Shown here piece after piece: positions 1 through 7,640 of a stretch of 64,000 nucleotides of DNA (position 1 is its first letter; the number at the start of each line of letters is the position of its first letter). The stretch comes from Microbacterium sp. 1.5R (lineage in GTDB: Bacteria > Actinomycetota > Actinomycetes > Actinomycetales > Microbacteriaceae), in assembly GCF_001889265.1 (NCBI RefSeq), contig NZ_CP018151.1, positions 124,001 through 188,000 of the forward strand, given 5' to 3'. The translations under genes and the position numbers were made by a program. Under the pieces are notes generated by a model that saw nothing but the letters and a program-made list of their open reading frames with translations, had not been told where the DNA came from and did no database searches.

Positions 1-33
1 CCTTCTGGAGATAAGGAGCGGGTCACCGATGTT

Positions 34-47
34 CTGATACATCGACT
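34..47 (-). promoter_or_regulatory. Candidate sigma-dependent promoter motif, left copy
   Basis: Read leftward this is AGTCGATGTATCAG. It matches 13 of 14 bases of AGTCCATGTATCAG upstream of the sigma-factor gene at 5461-5474. An A-rich block (GAAACTTTT, positions 52-60) lies upstream in the same orientation, like the -35 side of the other copy. It sits just past the CHAT stop codon and points out of the window, so it could drive a further gene to the left. The function is inferred from the repetition only. Confidence 0.45.
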
Positions 48-58
48 GGAGAAAAGTT

Positions 59-2488
59 TCAGAGTCCGCTTCCGTGGCACTGGAAAGGCGCGCTGAGGCC
101 TGTGGATTCGGATGCCGCGGCCAGCGCGTCCGCGGGTCTGGCACCGGTGGCCAGCTCGGAGTGCACGGCCCCGAGCAGCTCGCAGGCGACGTCGTCGGCG
201 ACCACGACAGGGGCGGCGATGACGCAGCCGGTGCCGGCGTGCAGCCAGACGCGCGTCATGCCCAGCGCCTCCTCGCCCCAGCGCACCGACGAGCGGCCGA
301 GTTCGCACGCCGAGAGCACGACGGTCTCGGGCGGGCGCGAGATCAGGTCGACGTCGTACCCGAACAGGGTGCCGTCGACGAGTTCGAACCCTGAGAACAG
401 CGGGTTGTCGACCGCATGACGACCGTGGGCGGCGATGTGCAGCACGTCGACCTGCTCGGCGAGCTCGGTGACGGCACTGACCCGCGCGCTGTCGCCGGTC
501 AGCATCCTGGCGCCTGCCCACGCTGCGGCGGCCCGGCGCACCTCCTCTTCGGCGCGCGCGACGCGGGGGCCGGTCGCGAAACCTGCCCGGGAGGCCTGTG
601 GCGGGCGGCGATCGGAGCCGCCGAGCAGGCGAGACACCGACGTCGCGATGGTGAACGGAGTTCCGCGCATTCCCGGGAGCATCGCCCACGGGATGCCGCC
701 CAGGATGCCGGGCACCGTCAGGGCCAGACGTGCCGCTCCTCCCGACGCCGCGCGCGCCGGTGCCAGGAGGGCCTCGTCGAGTCGTCGCAGTCTGTCGTCG
801 AGCGAACGCGCCACGACGTGCGCCATCGGCCCGCCGTGGGTCAGAGCCGCCACGTCGAGGTCGGCGCGGAGTCCGTCGAGCGCGGCCTCGATGCGCGGCA
901 GCGCCAGCTCGACGATCGACGAGCCGGATGTCGTCACGACGACGCACAGCAGCTCCTCGCGCGTGAAGACGTAGGCGAGGATCGCTGTGTCCTCGTCGAG
1001 TCGCGCTCGGGTCTCGGAGAGACCCAGGCGTTCGTGGCTCTCGCCGACGCCGGTCGACGACCACTGGCGGTCACGTACTCGATCCCGCAGCTCGCGCACC
1101 CGGGCATCCGTCGTCCAGTCCGACCCCGCGAGGTCGGCGCGCAGCATCCGCAGCTCGGCGAGGTCGGCCGACAGTTCGGCATCGTGCGGCGGGCGCACCG
1201 GTGCGACCTGCTGGCTGAGATGCCTGGCACGCTCGGACCACTCGAACAGCACCTCGGGATCGCGCGATCGCGCGGCCGCGGCGAGACCGGCGAACATCAG
1301 CTCGGTGCCGTGCATGGCCACCGACGCCTGCAGGTCGAGCGCTCCGAACGACTGCTGCCACGTGGTGAGCAGGTCGAGCCCCTCGGCGGCGGCCCGGCGA
1401 GCATCGGCATCCCTGCCCCGTGCGGCGGCACGCACCGCACGCACCTCGTGCGCGCGCAGACGCAGCGGCGTCGGGGCGTCAGGGGTGAGTCGGGGCAGGC
1501 GACCTCCGTCGGCCAGCCGAGCGGTAAGTGACACCGCAGCCGCTTCGGTGCGGAATCCTCCCCGGGTGAGCGCGTCCACCGTGCGAGAGAAGTCCTCGGC
1601 GGCCGGCGGCTTCTGAGGTCGGGTTCGCAGCTGCGCCTCCAGCCGCACCGCGTCGGCGCGGGCGGCCCAGCTCGCGCTTCCCAGGGTGGCGAAGCGACGG
1701 GATGCGGTCGCCGCGGCACGCTCGGCCGACGAGGCGTCGTGCCGCAGCAGCGATCGGGCGAGATGGAACTCGGCCTCACCTCGCGCCTGCCGCATCCGCT
1801 GTGCGCCGAATCGCACCGCGACCGTGCCGAGCAGTTCTTCGGCCTCGGTCGTGAGGCCGGCATCGCGCAGCACCTCGGCCCGATCGAGGTCGCTGATCGC
1901 GGCGGCGAGGTCGCTGGTCGCGGCGAGGATCGGACGCGATCGGGTCATCAGCCCGAGTGCGGTGACGAGGTCGCCGCCGAGCAGCGCGGCGTAGCCGAGA
2001 TTGTGGCGCGCTTCGGCCAGCGGCTCCTCGGCCCCGTGGGCCTCATAGGCCGCGATGGCCCGCTGCAGATCGGCCGTGCAGGCGTCGAGCCGGTGCCTCT
2101 GCATACTGACGATCGACCGGCTCATCAGGCAGTTGGCGCTCTCGATCGAGCCCTCGTCGAGGCCGTCTATCGCCCTGGTGAGGAACAGGTCGGCGTCGTC
2201 GAGCCGTCCGCCGTGCATGAGCAACGTGCCGAGTTGGCCGTTCGCGAGGGCGACTGTCTCGTCGCTGAGGCCCGGCCGTGACAGCGCTTCGCGCGACAGT
2301 CGCTCGGCTTCCACCGGCTGGCCCGTCTGAGCGAGCACGTAGGCCATGGTCCCGTCGATGCGGGCACGCAGATCGGCGTCGTCCGTGCGCGCCGATGCGG
2401 CGGTCAGCGCACGCCGCGCCTGGGCGAACCGTCGGGAGTTGGCTGCGTCGACGCCGCGCTGATGCAGCTCGAGAGCAGACAGGGGCAT
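59..2488 (-). CDS. TPR-CHAT caspase-like protease
   Basis: An 809-residue protein predicted to be cytosolic. Roughly the first 330 residues are helical, TPR-like repeats rich in Ala, Leu and Arg. The C-terminal third is a CHAT domain (caspase family, clan CD). The catalytic pair is visible: His688 in HIAAHGR and Cys728 in LSACELG, separated by the usual spacing. CHAT proteins are effector proteases in bacterial conflict systems, for example the TPR-CHAT protease of type III-E CRISPR, but no CRISPR genes are present here. It is the last gene of a leftward set after a sigma factor, a small Ig-like protein and a subtilase, 61 bp after the subtilase stop. A CATTCT hexamer ending 6 bp before the ATG may give it its own leaderless transcript. 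The domain call is firm, while substrate and trigger are unknown. Confidence 0.9.
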   Translation of the reverse strand: MPLSALELHQRGVDAANSRRFAQARRALTAASARTDDADLRARIDGTMAYVLAQTGQPVEAERLSREALSRPGLSDETVALANGQLGTLLMHGGRLDDADLFLTRAIDGLDEGSIESANCLMSRSIVSMQRHRLDACTADLQRAIAAYEAHGAEEPLAEARHNLGYAALLGGDLVTALGLMTRSRPILAATSDLAAAISDLDRAEVLRDAGLTTEAEELLGTVAVRFGAQRMRQARGEAEFHLARSLLRHDASSAERAAATASRRFATLGSASWAARADAVRLEAQLRTRPQKPPAAEDFSRTVDALTRGGFRTEAAAVSLTARLADGGRLPRLTPDAPTPLRLRAHEVRAVRAAARGRDADARRAAAEGLDLLTTWQQSFGALDLQASVAMHGTELMFAGLAAAARSRDPEVLFEWSERARHLSQQVAPVRPPHDAELSADLAELRMLRADLAGSDWTTDARVRELRDRVRDRQWSSTGVGESHERLGLSETRARLDEDTAILAYVFTREELLCVVVTTSGSSIVELALPRIEAALDGLRADLDVAALTHGGPMAHVVARSLDDRLRRLDEALLAPARAASGGAARLALTVPGILGGIPWAMLPGMRGTPFTIATSVSRLLGGSDRRPPQASRAGFATGPRVARAEEEVRRAAAAWAGARMLTGDSARVSAVTELAEQVDVLHIAAHGRHAVDNPLFSGFELVDGTLFGYDVDLISRPPETVVLSACELGRSSVRWGEEALGMTRVWLHAGTGCVIAAPVVVADDVACELLGAVHSELATGARPADALAAASESTGLSAPFQCHGSGL

Positions 2489-2549
2489 TGCACCAGAATG
2501 CCGGTATGTCTGGCCTCAGGGAAGGTGTGCTGTGATCCGACGCGCGCGG

Positions 2550-4124
2550 CTACCCTCCCGTCACGGGTGAAGGCAGGGTTTTGAGCACGGCGGAGACGGC
2601 CTTGGCCGCAGCATCCGCCGTGACGCCCTGTGCCGGCACGGAGCCCCACTGTGCCGCGATGCGCCCCGCGACATACGGAGCCGCGAACGACGTGCCGCTC
2701 CAGATCGAGAAGCCTCCGCGGTAGTCGTCCGGGTCGATCGTCTCGCGCCGCAGTCCGTCGACGTCCGCTCTGGTCGTCGCCTGCTCGCCTCCGACGAAGG
2801 CCGGTGACGTGCTCACGACGGCGGCGCCGGGGGCGTAGACCTGCACCCAGGGGCCGACGTTCGAGAACAGCGCGACCGACCGGCCCGACGGATTGAGAGC
2901 CCCGACCGACACATGCGGCGCAGCGTGATCACGGGAGATGCCGTTGTCGGCACCGGGCCACGGCCACAGCGATGCCGGGAACGACGGTCGGTCGATCGCG
3001 TCGTTGCCCGCCGAGCACACCACCACGCATCCCAGCTCTCGCGCCGCGGTGAGCAGCGCGTCGAGGGTCCGGCTGAACTGACCGTCGACCGGGGTCTCGT
3101 GGTAGTACCCGAGCGACAGGTTGAGCACGTCGATCGGATGCCCGGTCGACGGGTCCTCGCGGTGTCGCCGCAGCAGCTCGACGACCTGCGCGACGGTCGT
3201 CAGGAAGCTGCTCTCGTCGATCACGCCCAGTGCGCCGGCCATGCGGATCGACAGGATGTCGGCATCCGGCGCCGTCTGGCGGATGATGCCCGCGATGAAC
3301 GTGCCGTGCCCGGCGACGGCGTCGATCTCGCCGTCGAGCTGCCCGTAGAGATCCGGATAGACCTCGGGGTCTGCGTCGTCGGTGAGTCCGATCGGCATGC
3401 CGTCGATCTCGATGTGCCGGGTGACGATGTCGTCCGGCAGCCAGTCGTGCGCACCGCATCCCGTGTCGAGCACCGCCACCACCGGACGTCGGCCGCGCTT
3501 CGGGTCCGCCGTGCGCCGGGGAGCCGGTCCGAGCCAGGTCACCGGCTGGCGCGCGCCGCGCCCGGGCTCGAGGTAGTCGTCGCTGCCTCCGGCCCCTCCG
3601 CCCGCGCCGCGCACCGGGTTGGTGCGGCTGAACGGGTTGGTGCGGCTGAAGGGATTCGTTCGGCTGAACGGGTTGAGTCCGACGGGGTCGATCGACAGCA
3701 CATGCTCGAGGCTGGTTCGCGGCATCGACGTGCCGGAGCTGCGCCGCGCGCGCTGCAGCACGCGCCAGGCGTCCGGCGGCACCGGGGACTCGCCGCGGGT
3801 CGGCTCGTCGGGAGTGGTCAGGCGAGCGCGCAGGAACCCCGGCACGCCGGGGACCAGCGGATCAGCCGCGCGCAGAGCATCCGGCGAATCGATCTCGAGC
3901 ATCCAGCCGAACGAGCCGGCTGCATCGCGCAACTCGCGGATCTCCTCGTCGTACTCCTCCTGACCGTTCTCCTGATCCTGCGTGATCAGCAGCCGCTCCT
4001 GCAGATACGCGGTGGGGAACGCCCTGACGCCCTCGACGGGTTCGACCGACGGGTCCAGCGCCGTCCCCCGTCTGATCGATCCCTCGGCCCGGTCCTGCCA
4101 GCTCCACCCCTTGGGCTGCTCCAT
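2550..4124 (-). CDS. Intracellular S8 family serine peptidase (subtilase)
   Basis: A 524-residue subtilisin-fold protease. The catalytic triad is visible as Asp220 (VLDTG), His273 (GHGT) and Ser479 (SGTSFAAP), with oxyanion Asn374 in SAGN. There is no signal peptide or membrane segment, so it probably acts in the cytosol. Residues 1-145 resemble a non-catalytic prodomain, followed by three exact NPFSRT repeats (151-168) and a Gly-rich linker. The ATG at 4124 is chosen because AGGAGAGGA precedes it by about six bases. The longer open frame up to 4241 runs through a GC-rich hairpin repeat and has no ribosome site. It lies between the Ig-like/sigma pair and the CHAT protease, so two different proteases share one operon. 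Fold and triad are certain, while the role in a signalling or defence cascade is inferred. Confidence 0.92.
   Translation of the reverse strand: MEQPKGWSWQDRAEGSIRRGTALDPSVEPVEGVRAFPTAYLQERLLITQDQENGQEEYDEEIRELRDAAGSFGWMLEIDSPDALRAADPLVPGVPGFLRARLTTPDEPTRGESPVPPDAWRVLQRARRSSGTSMPRTSLEHVLSIDPVGLNPFSRTNPFSRTNPFSRTNPVRGAGGGAGGSDDYLEPGRGARQPVTWLGPAPRRTADPKRGRRPVVAVLDTGCGAHDWLPDDIVTRHIEIDGMPIGLTDDADPEVYPDLYGQLDGEIDAVAGHGTFIAGIIRQTAPDADILSIRMAGALGVIDESSFLTTVAQVVELLRRHREDPSTGHPIDVLNLSLGYYHETPVDGQFSRTLDALLTAARELGCVVVCSAGNDAIDRPSFPASLWPWPGADNGISRDHAAPHVSVGALNPSGRSVALFSNVGPWVQVYAPGAAVVSTSPAFVGGEQATTRADVDGLRRETIDPDDYRGGFSIWSGTSFAAPYVAGRIAAQWGSVPAQGVTADAAAKAVSAVLKTLPSPVTGG
3621..3674 (-). repeat. Three tandem 18-bp repeats encoding NPFSRT
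   Basis: Three consecutive 18-bp units encode NPFSRT three times in the linker between the N-terminal region and the catalytic domain of the subtilase. A fourth, incomplete NP follows. The units differ at a few third positions, so they are not a fresh duplication. The linker may be a processing site or docking motif (inferred). Confidence 0.85.
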
Positions 4125-4140
4125 CGTCGATCCTCTCCTC

Positions 4141-4304
4141 GCGGGCGGACCCGCGTCCTCTGCGGGATGAGCCCGCGTCCTGTGCGGGGGACCCCGCGGT
4201 GTGTGCGGGTCGGCCCGCTTCCGGTGAGTGAGGTCCTGCATGGTGCGGGAGTCGCCCAGCGGTGGTGTGCACGGGTCGCCCCGTCATGCGCGGGTCGCCC
4301 CGCG
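4141..4304 (-). repeat. Row of seven small GC hairpins in an operon gap
   Basis: The 185-bp gap between the Ig-like gene and the subtilase holds seven short inverted repeats of the form CGGG-N4-CCCG. They start near 4141, 4162, 4184, 4205, 4244, 4271 and 4289, mostly 19-27 bp apart. The rest of the operon is overlapping or tightly packed, so this gap is unusual. It could be a transcript-processing, attenuation or mRNA-stability element that sets protease output against the upstream genes (inferred). Confidence 0.6.
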
Positions 4305-4309
4305 GTGGA

Positions 4310-4792
4310 TCACAACTCGAACTGCGGCGTCGACAGGGTGCGCTCCTGGTCGCCGACCGTGGTGCTCAGGCGCACGCGGGTCAATCCGTCGGGCACGTCG
4401 TCGAACAGGAAGCGGCCGGTGTCGTTCGCGGTCGTCGTGCGGATGCTCTCGCCCTGAGCCAGTTCGATCGCACCCGAGATCGAGTCGACCCAGCCGTCGA
4501 CCCGGTGCGCACCGCTCGCCGTGCGCGTGACGTGCAGCAGGATGCTGGTCGTGCCGTCGCTGAACTGCAGGGTGAGCGCGTCGGCGTCGCCGCGAACGGC
4601 TCCGAGCGGTTCCTCGATGAGGGTGAGCAGCGCGTACTCCTCCGACAGCCCCTCGGCTGCCACAGCCGCGATCATGCGGTCGATGAGGGCGGCCGGCATC
4701 GGATCGACGTCACGCCAGAGCGAACGCAGCTGCGCGAACAGCTCGGCATCCTCATGGTTGTCGCCGCCGTTGGCGCGATCGTTCTCGCTCAT
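4310..4792 (-). CDS. Small acidic protein with Ig-like/carboxypeptidase-regulatory C-terminus
   Basis: A 160-residue protein of unknown function. The start MSENDRAN is fixed by GGAGGG seven bases upstream and by an ATGA overlap with the sigma-factor stop, so the two are translationally coupled. Residues 1-50 are helical (LWRDVDPMPAALIDRMI), a pattern seen in short cytoplasmic anti-sigma-like proteins. Residues 60-160 look like a beta-sandwich resembling carboxypeptidase-regulatory or Ig-like folds (IRTTTANDTGRFLFDDVPDG). There is no signal peptide, membrane span or zinc-binding HxxxCxxC motif. Position and size suggest a regulator or partner of the sigma factor and a possible substrate of the two downstream proteases. 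This role is inference only. Confidence 0.75.
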   Translation of the reverse strand: MSENDRANGGDNHEDAELFAQLRSLWRDVDPMPAALIDRMIAAVAAEGLSEEYALLTLIEEPLGAVRGDADALTLQFSDGTTSILLHVTRTASGAHRVDGWVDSISGAIELAQGESIRTTTANDTGRFLFDDVPDGLTRVRLSTTVGDQERTLSTPQFEL

Positions 4793-5424
4793 GAGCTGCC
4801 CTCCGTTCGTGGTGTCGGTGCGTCGAGCAGCTCGCGCAGCTTCGCGAGGCAGCGCTGGCGGGTGGGGCCGATGCTGCCGACCGGCATCGCGAGATCGGCG
4901 GCGAGGCGGGCGTAGTCCGGTCGCTCCTCGAAGGCGATCACTCGCAGCAGTCGCTGGCATCGGTCGGCGAGGAGGCGAACCGCTGCCCACAGCCGTCGCT
5001 TCTCGTCGCCGACGGTGGCGTGGTGCTCGGCCGACTGCTGCGTGGGAAGCAGTGCGTCGAGAGCATCCGACTCGGTCGTGTCGACCCTGTTCTGGGCCTT
5101 CCCGGCACGCCAGGCCTCGCGGCGAGCGGTGGTCGTCAGCCAGGCCGACACGGCTTTCGGATCACTGATCGAGCGGTGCCCGCGAACCAGCTGCAGCCAC
5201 GTGGTCTGGACGACGTCTTCGGCCAGTGTGCGGTCGAGTCCGTAGGCGCGCACGACATGCCAGAGCACAGGCGTCATCAGCCGCACGAGGTCGTCCATCG
5301 CGCGGCTCTCGCCGTCCCGCCATGCGTCGAAGAACTCGGCGGCACGCCTCCAGCGTGCTGCTCCGTCGTCCGGTGCAGGATCGAGGGCGGCGCCGTCGGG
5401 TGCGCCGTCGATCATGAGTCCCAT
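4789..5424 (-). CDS. ECF-like RNA polymerase sigma factor
   Basis: A 211-residue sigma-70 family protein. Region 2 (about residues 25-80) includes the segment RTLAEDVVQTTWLQLVRG, typical of ECF factors. Region 4 (about 145-200) carries a helix-turn-helix around YARLAADLAMPVGSIGPTRQRCL. The start is uncertain: ATG codons lie at 5424 and 5415. A longer frame starting at 5469 is unlikely because its first codons overlap the candidate -10 motif at 5461-5474. It is first in a leftward operon with the small Ig-like protein, subtilase and TPR-CHAT genes, and probably controls that operon and itself. The sigma identity is strong, the regulon is inferred. Confidence 0.85.
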   Translation of the reverse strand: MGLMIDGAPDGAALDPAPDDGAARWRRAAEFFDAWRDGESRAMDDLVRLMTPVLWHVVRAYGLDRTLAEDVVQTTWLQLVRGHRSISDPKAVSAWLTTTARREAWRAGKAQNRVDTTESDALDALLPTQQSAEHHATVGDEKRRLWAAVRLLADRCQRLLRVIAFEERPDYARLAADLAMPVGSIGPTRQRCLAKLRELLDAPTPRTEGSS

Positions 5425-5460
5425 TGTGATCACACCGGTAAGGAGCACGGCAAGAGGCTC

Positions 5461-5474
5461 CTGATACATGGACT
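5461..5474 (-). promoter_or_regulatory. Candidate autoregulated sigma promoter, right copy
   Basis: Read leftward this is AGTCCATGTATCAG, preceded by an A-rich block (CGAAAAAAC, about 5482-5490). The core GTATCAG and A-rich upstream element recur in the same orientation at 34-60. It lies about 35-50 bp before the sigma-factor start, the right place for an ECF-type promoter. Assignment to this sigma factor is inferred. Confidence 0.5.
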
Positions 5475-5556
5475 CGGTATGTTTTTTCGGGGTTCTGGCG
5501 GGATTCCGTCCCGGGGAGACGGATGCCGGGTGTCCGGCGACTCGTGCCGCGGGCGT

Positions 5557-5562
5557 TAGCGT
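5557..5562 (+). promoter_or_regulatory. -10 hexamer TAGCGT of a leaderless promoter
   Basis: TAGCGT ends exactly 6 bp before the GTG at 5569. The same spacing recurs at six other genes in this window, which supports leaderless transcription and the choice of start. Confidence 0.5.
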
Positions 5563-5568
5563 GGAGTG

Positions 5569-5787
5569 GTGATCGCTCTCGCCGTCGTGCTCTTCCTCAA
5601 CGCCGCCTTCAACGTGCTGGTGTGGCCCCGTTTCTACAAGCGCGTCGCGACCGACCCGCGGGCACGGGATGCCGACGGCAAGGCGACGGCGTTCCTCAAG
5701 GTGCACGCCGTGCTGATCGCGATCGCCCTGGTGCTCGCGCTCGTCTCGGTGATCGTCGGCATCGCGGCGCTCGCCGGAGCGCTCTGA
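5569..5787 (+). CDS. SCO4848-like small membrane protein
   Basis: A 72-residue protein with two hydrophobic segments (about residues 2-22 and 45-70) flanking a short charged loop that contains WPRFYKRVATDPRA. It resembles the SCO4848 family of actinobacterial membrane proteins of unknown function. The GTG at 5569 lies 6 bp after the -10 hexamer TAGCGT; another GTG one codon upstream is possible. It is divergent from the sigma operon and ends 3 bp from the convergent GyrI-like gene. Confidence 0.75.
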   Translation: MIALAVVLFLNAAFNVLVWPRFYKRVATDPRARDADGKATAFLKVHAVLIAIALVLALVSVIVGIAALAGAL

Positions 5788-5790
5788 CGA

Positions 5791-6249
5791 TCAGCTGCGG
5801 GCGACCGGCTGCTGGAGCTCGGTGATCCAGTCGGCCTGATCTTCGGACTCCGACTGCAGATAGACCTCACGGCAGGCACCCTGCGCCGTCGCCCCCTGCG
5901 CGGCGATCGCCTGGTTCAGCGCATGCCAGCTGTCATCGATCGTCGCCATGGTGCCGAGGTGCGTGGCGGTGAACGCATCGTCGACGGCGGGAAGCTCGAC
6001 GATGACGAGGCCGTCGATCGCCGGCCCGTCATAGGTGAAGCCGACCGTGATGCGCACGCCGTGCTTGTTCATGTCGTACTCCGCGATCGGGAGCCCCGGC
6101 TCTCCGCCCGACGCGACGATCGCATCGGCCACCTGATCGAACAGCGGACCCACCACCCCCGCGACCTCGGGCTGTGAGGCGACGCTCTGGGTCAGCGCCG
6201 CGAGGCGGACGTAGGGAAGGGGCTTCTCGGTGATCTGCTCGGCGGACAT
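5791..6249 (-). CDS. GyrI-like effector-binding domain protein
   Basis: A 152-residue stand-alone GyrI-like/SOUL-type small-molecule binding domain, related to the effector-binding half of AraC and MerR regulators but with no DNA-binding domain. Recognisable parts are the N-terminal strand PYVRLAAL, the central GVRITVGFTYDGP and the C-terminal acidic segment CREVYLQSE. The ATG at 6249 follows GAGGAGACGACG, a good ribosome site; the longer frame upstream has none. Ligand and role are unknown. Confidence 0.8.
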   Translation of the reverse strand: MSAEQITEKPLPYVRLAALTQSVASQPEVAGVVGPLFDQVADAIVASGGEPGLPIAEYDMNKHGVRITVGFTYDGPAIDGLVIVELPAVDDAFTATHLGTMATIDDSWHALNQAIAAQGATAQGACREVYLQSESEDQADWITELQQPVARS

Positions 6250-6345
6250 CGTCGTCTCCTCAGGTCGTGGGTGCGTGCCGCCGATCCTACGCAGGGGCAC
6301 GGACATCGGCTACCGTCGTCGATCCTGGTCGCTCGTCGGATCCGA

Positions 6346-7482
6346 CTATCCCGCCTCGTCGTCCGACTCGTCCTCGTCTTCGTCCTCGTCGCGGTGGCCG
6401 CTGAGGATCAGGATGCGCCGCAGGTGCATGGCCGCGAGCACTCCCGGCCCCATCGAGCGGCGGGCGTCGATGGTCCGGTCGTCGACGGTCTCGAGCAGCA
6501 GCCTCACGGCGCGCGCGGCCTCACCCCTGACCCGGTGATCCTCGGGCGACAGGGGATCCTCTTGGGCGATCACCTCGGCGACGGCATGGCACGCGTTCGA
6601 CAGCGGTTCGGGCAGCGCCGCGTCGAGCACCAGAGCCCCTGGGCGATCCCAGATGGTGTCGGCGATCTCGTCCGAGATGTCGCGGATCAGATGCGCGATC
6701 CTGTCGAGCCGGGCGAGCTCGGCGTGGATGTGTCGCGTCTCCCCCCGTCGTCCCAGCGCCCGTGGGTTGCCTCGCCGGCTGTCGTCGGCCTCCGACAGGG
6801 CCGTGCGCAGCTCCGCCGTCGTGTCGGCGAGTGAGGCCGCATCATCGGCCCACTGCTGGTGCTCGGGCGGCCATGACTCCGAGACCGCCGACCCGATGTC
6901 GTGCAGGTGCTCGCTCAGCTGCGTGCGGAACGCGTCGACCTTGGCCGCGGCGGCGAGGGTCAGCGGCGCCGGCGCGATCACCAGGTTGACGAGGAGTCCG
7001 ACGACGACGCCGACCGCCGTCTGCACCAGGTACCCGATCGAGTAGTCGTCAGCATTCTGGCCGCCGATGATCAGCACGAAGAGCGCGGCCATGGGCACGT
7101 ACTCGCGGCCGACGCCGAACCACCCCGTTCCCGAGACCAGCACGCCGATGCCGACCACGGCCGGGATGGTCCACCACGTCGGGCCGACGGTGAGCACGAC
7201 GATCGCTGCCAGCCCGATGCCGGTGGCGAGTCCGAGCAGGGTCTGCAGCCCCGACCGCACCGACCCCATCAGCGTGGGATACATGCTCACGAGGGCGCCG
7301 AGCGGCGCGTAGTACGGGTACTCGTCGGTGACGCCGGGCATGTGCGGGGCGATCAGCCACGCGAGTCCGACAGCCAGAGCGGTCTTGGCCACGAGCAGCA
7401 GCCGGGCCGGGTCGACCGCCTCGCGCAGTGAGCGCACGATGCCGGGACGGCGCGCGCGCATTCGTGTCCTGATGTTCGTCAC
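6346..7482 (-). CDS. FUSC family/aromatic acid exporter-like membrane protein
   Basis: A 378-residue protein. Its N-terminal half (about 25-185) has six hydrophobic segments with the FUSC-like region YYAPLGALVSMYPT. Its C-terminal half is soluble and helical and ends in an unusual acidic tail (DEDEDEDESDDEAG). FUSC proteins are proton-driven exporters of aromatic acids and similar compounds. The GTG start is preceded by AGAGGATGCC. It stands alone: the next gene upstream ends beyond a terminator-like hairpin at 7587-7625. The substrate cannot be read from the sequence. Confidence 0.82.
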   Translation of the reverse strand: MTNIRTRMRARRPGIVRSLREAVDPARLLLVAKTALAVGLAWLIAPHMPGVTDEYPYYAPLGALVSMYPTLMGSVRSGLQTLLGLATGIGLAAIVVLTVGPTWWTIPAVVGIGVLVSGTGWFGVGREYVPMAALFVLIIGGQNADDYSIGYLVQTAVGVVVGLLVNLVIAPAPLTLAAAAKVDAFRTQLSEHLHDIGSAVSESWPPEHQQWADDAASLADTTAELRTALSEADDSRRGNPRALGRRGETRHIHAELARLDRIAHLIRDISDEIADTIWDRPGALVLDAALPEPLSNACHAVAEVIAQEDPLSPEDHRVRGEAARAVRLLLETVDDRTIDARRSMGPGVLAAMHLRRILILSGHRDEDEDEDESDDEAG

Positions 7483-7586
7483 GGCATCCTCTCGTCATCC
7501 TCCCCGAAGGGTGACGCTAGCCGCTCGGCATCCGTTCACGCATGTGCTTGCGTCCGGCGGCGAGGGCGAGTAGCGGTCGCGACGCG

Positions 7587-7625
7587 TCGACGCCGGCCGC
7601 CCCTCTTCGGAGCGACCGGCGTCGA
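7587..7625 (-). terminator. Terminator-like hairpin after the GntR-ABC operon
   Basis: TCGACGCCGG (7587-7596) pairs with CCGGCGTCGA (7616-7625) around a 19-base loop, just past the stop of the last gene of the leftward ABC operon. There is no T-run. Confidence 0.6.
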
Positions 7626-7640
7626 GTGATCAGCGGGCGA

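Noticed and set aside
382..391. tRNA T-loop-like GTTCGAACCC
   Set aside because: It lies inside the CHAT coding region and no cloverleaf stems can be drawn around it.
4125..4241. N-terminal extension of the subtilase
   Set aside because: The frame is open, but it runs through the GC hairpin repeat, encodes low-complexity His/Pro/Arg sequence and has no ribosome site, unlike the ATG at 4124.
2913..4457. Long open frame on the plus strand opposite the subtilase
   Set aside because: Its translation is Arg/Ala/Pro-rich with no domain. The minus strand has an intact catalytic triad and proper codon use.
59..5424. Type III-E CRISPR (Craspase) locus
   Set aside because: TPR-CHAT and a sigma factor are present, but there is no gRAMP effector, Csx30 match, cas1/cas2 or array. 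Only the logic may be similar.
5425..5706. N-terminal extension of the sigma factor
   Set aside because: The added residues are unlike sigma factors, overlap the divergent SCO4848-like gene and cover the candidate promoter.
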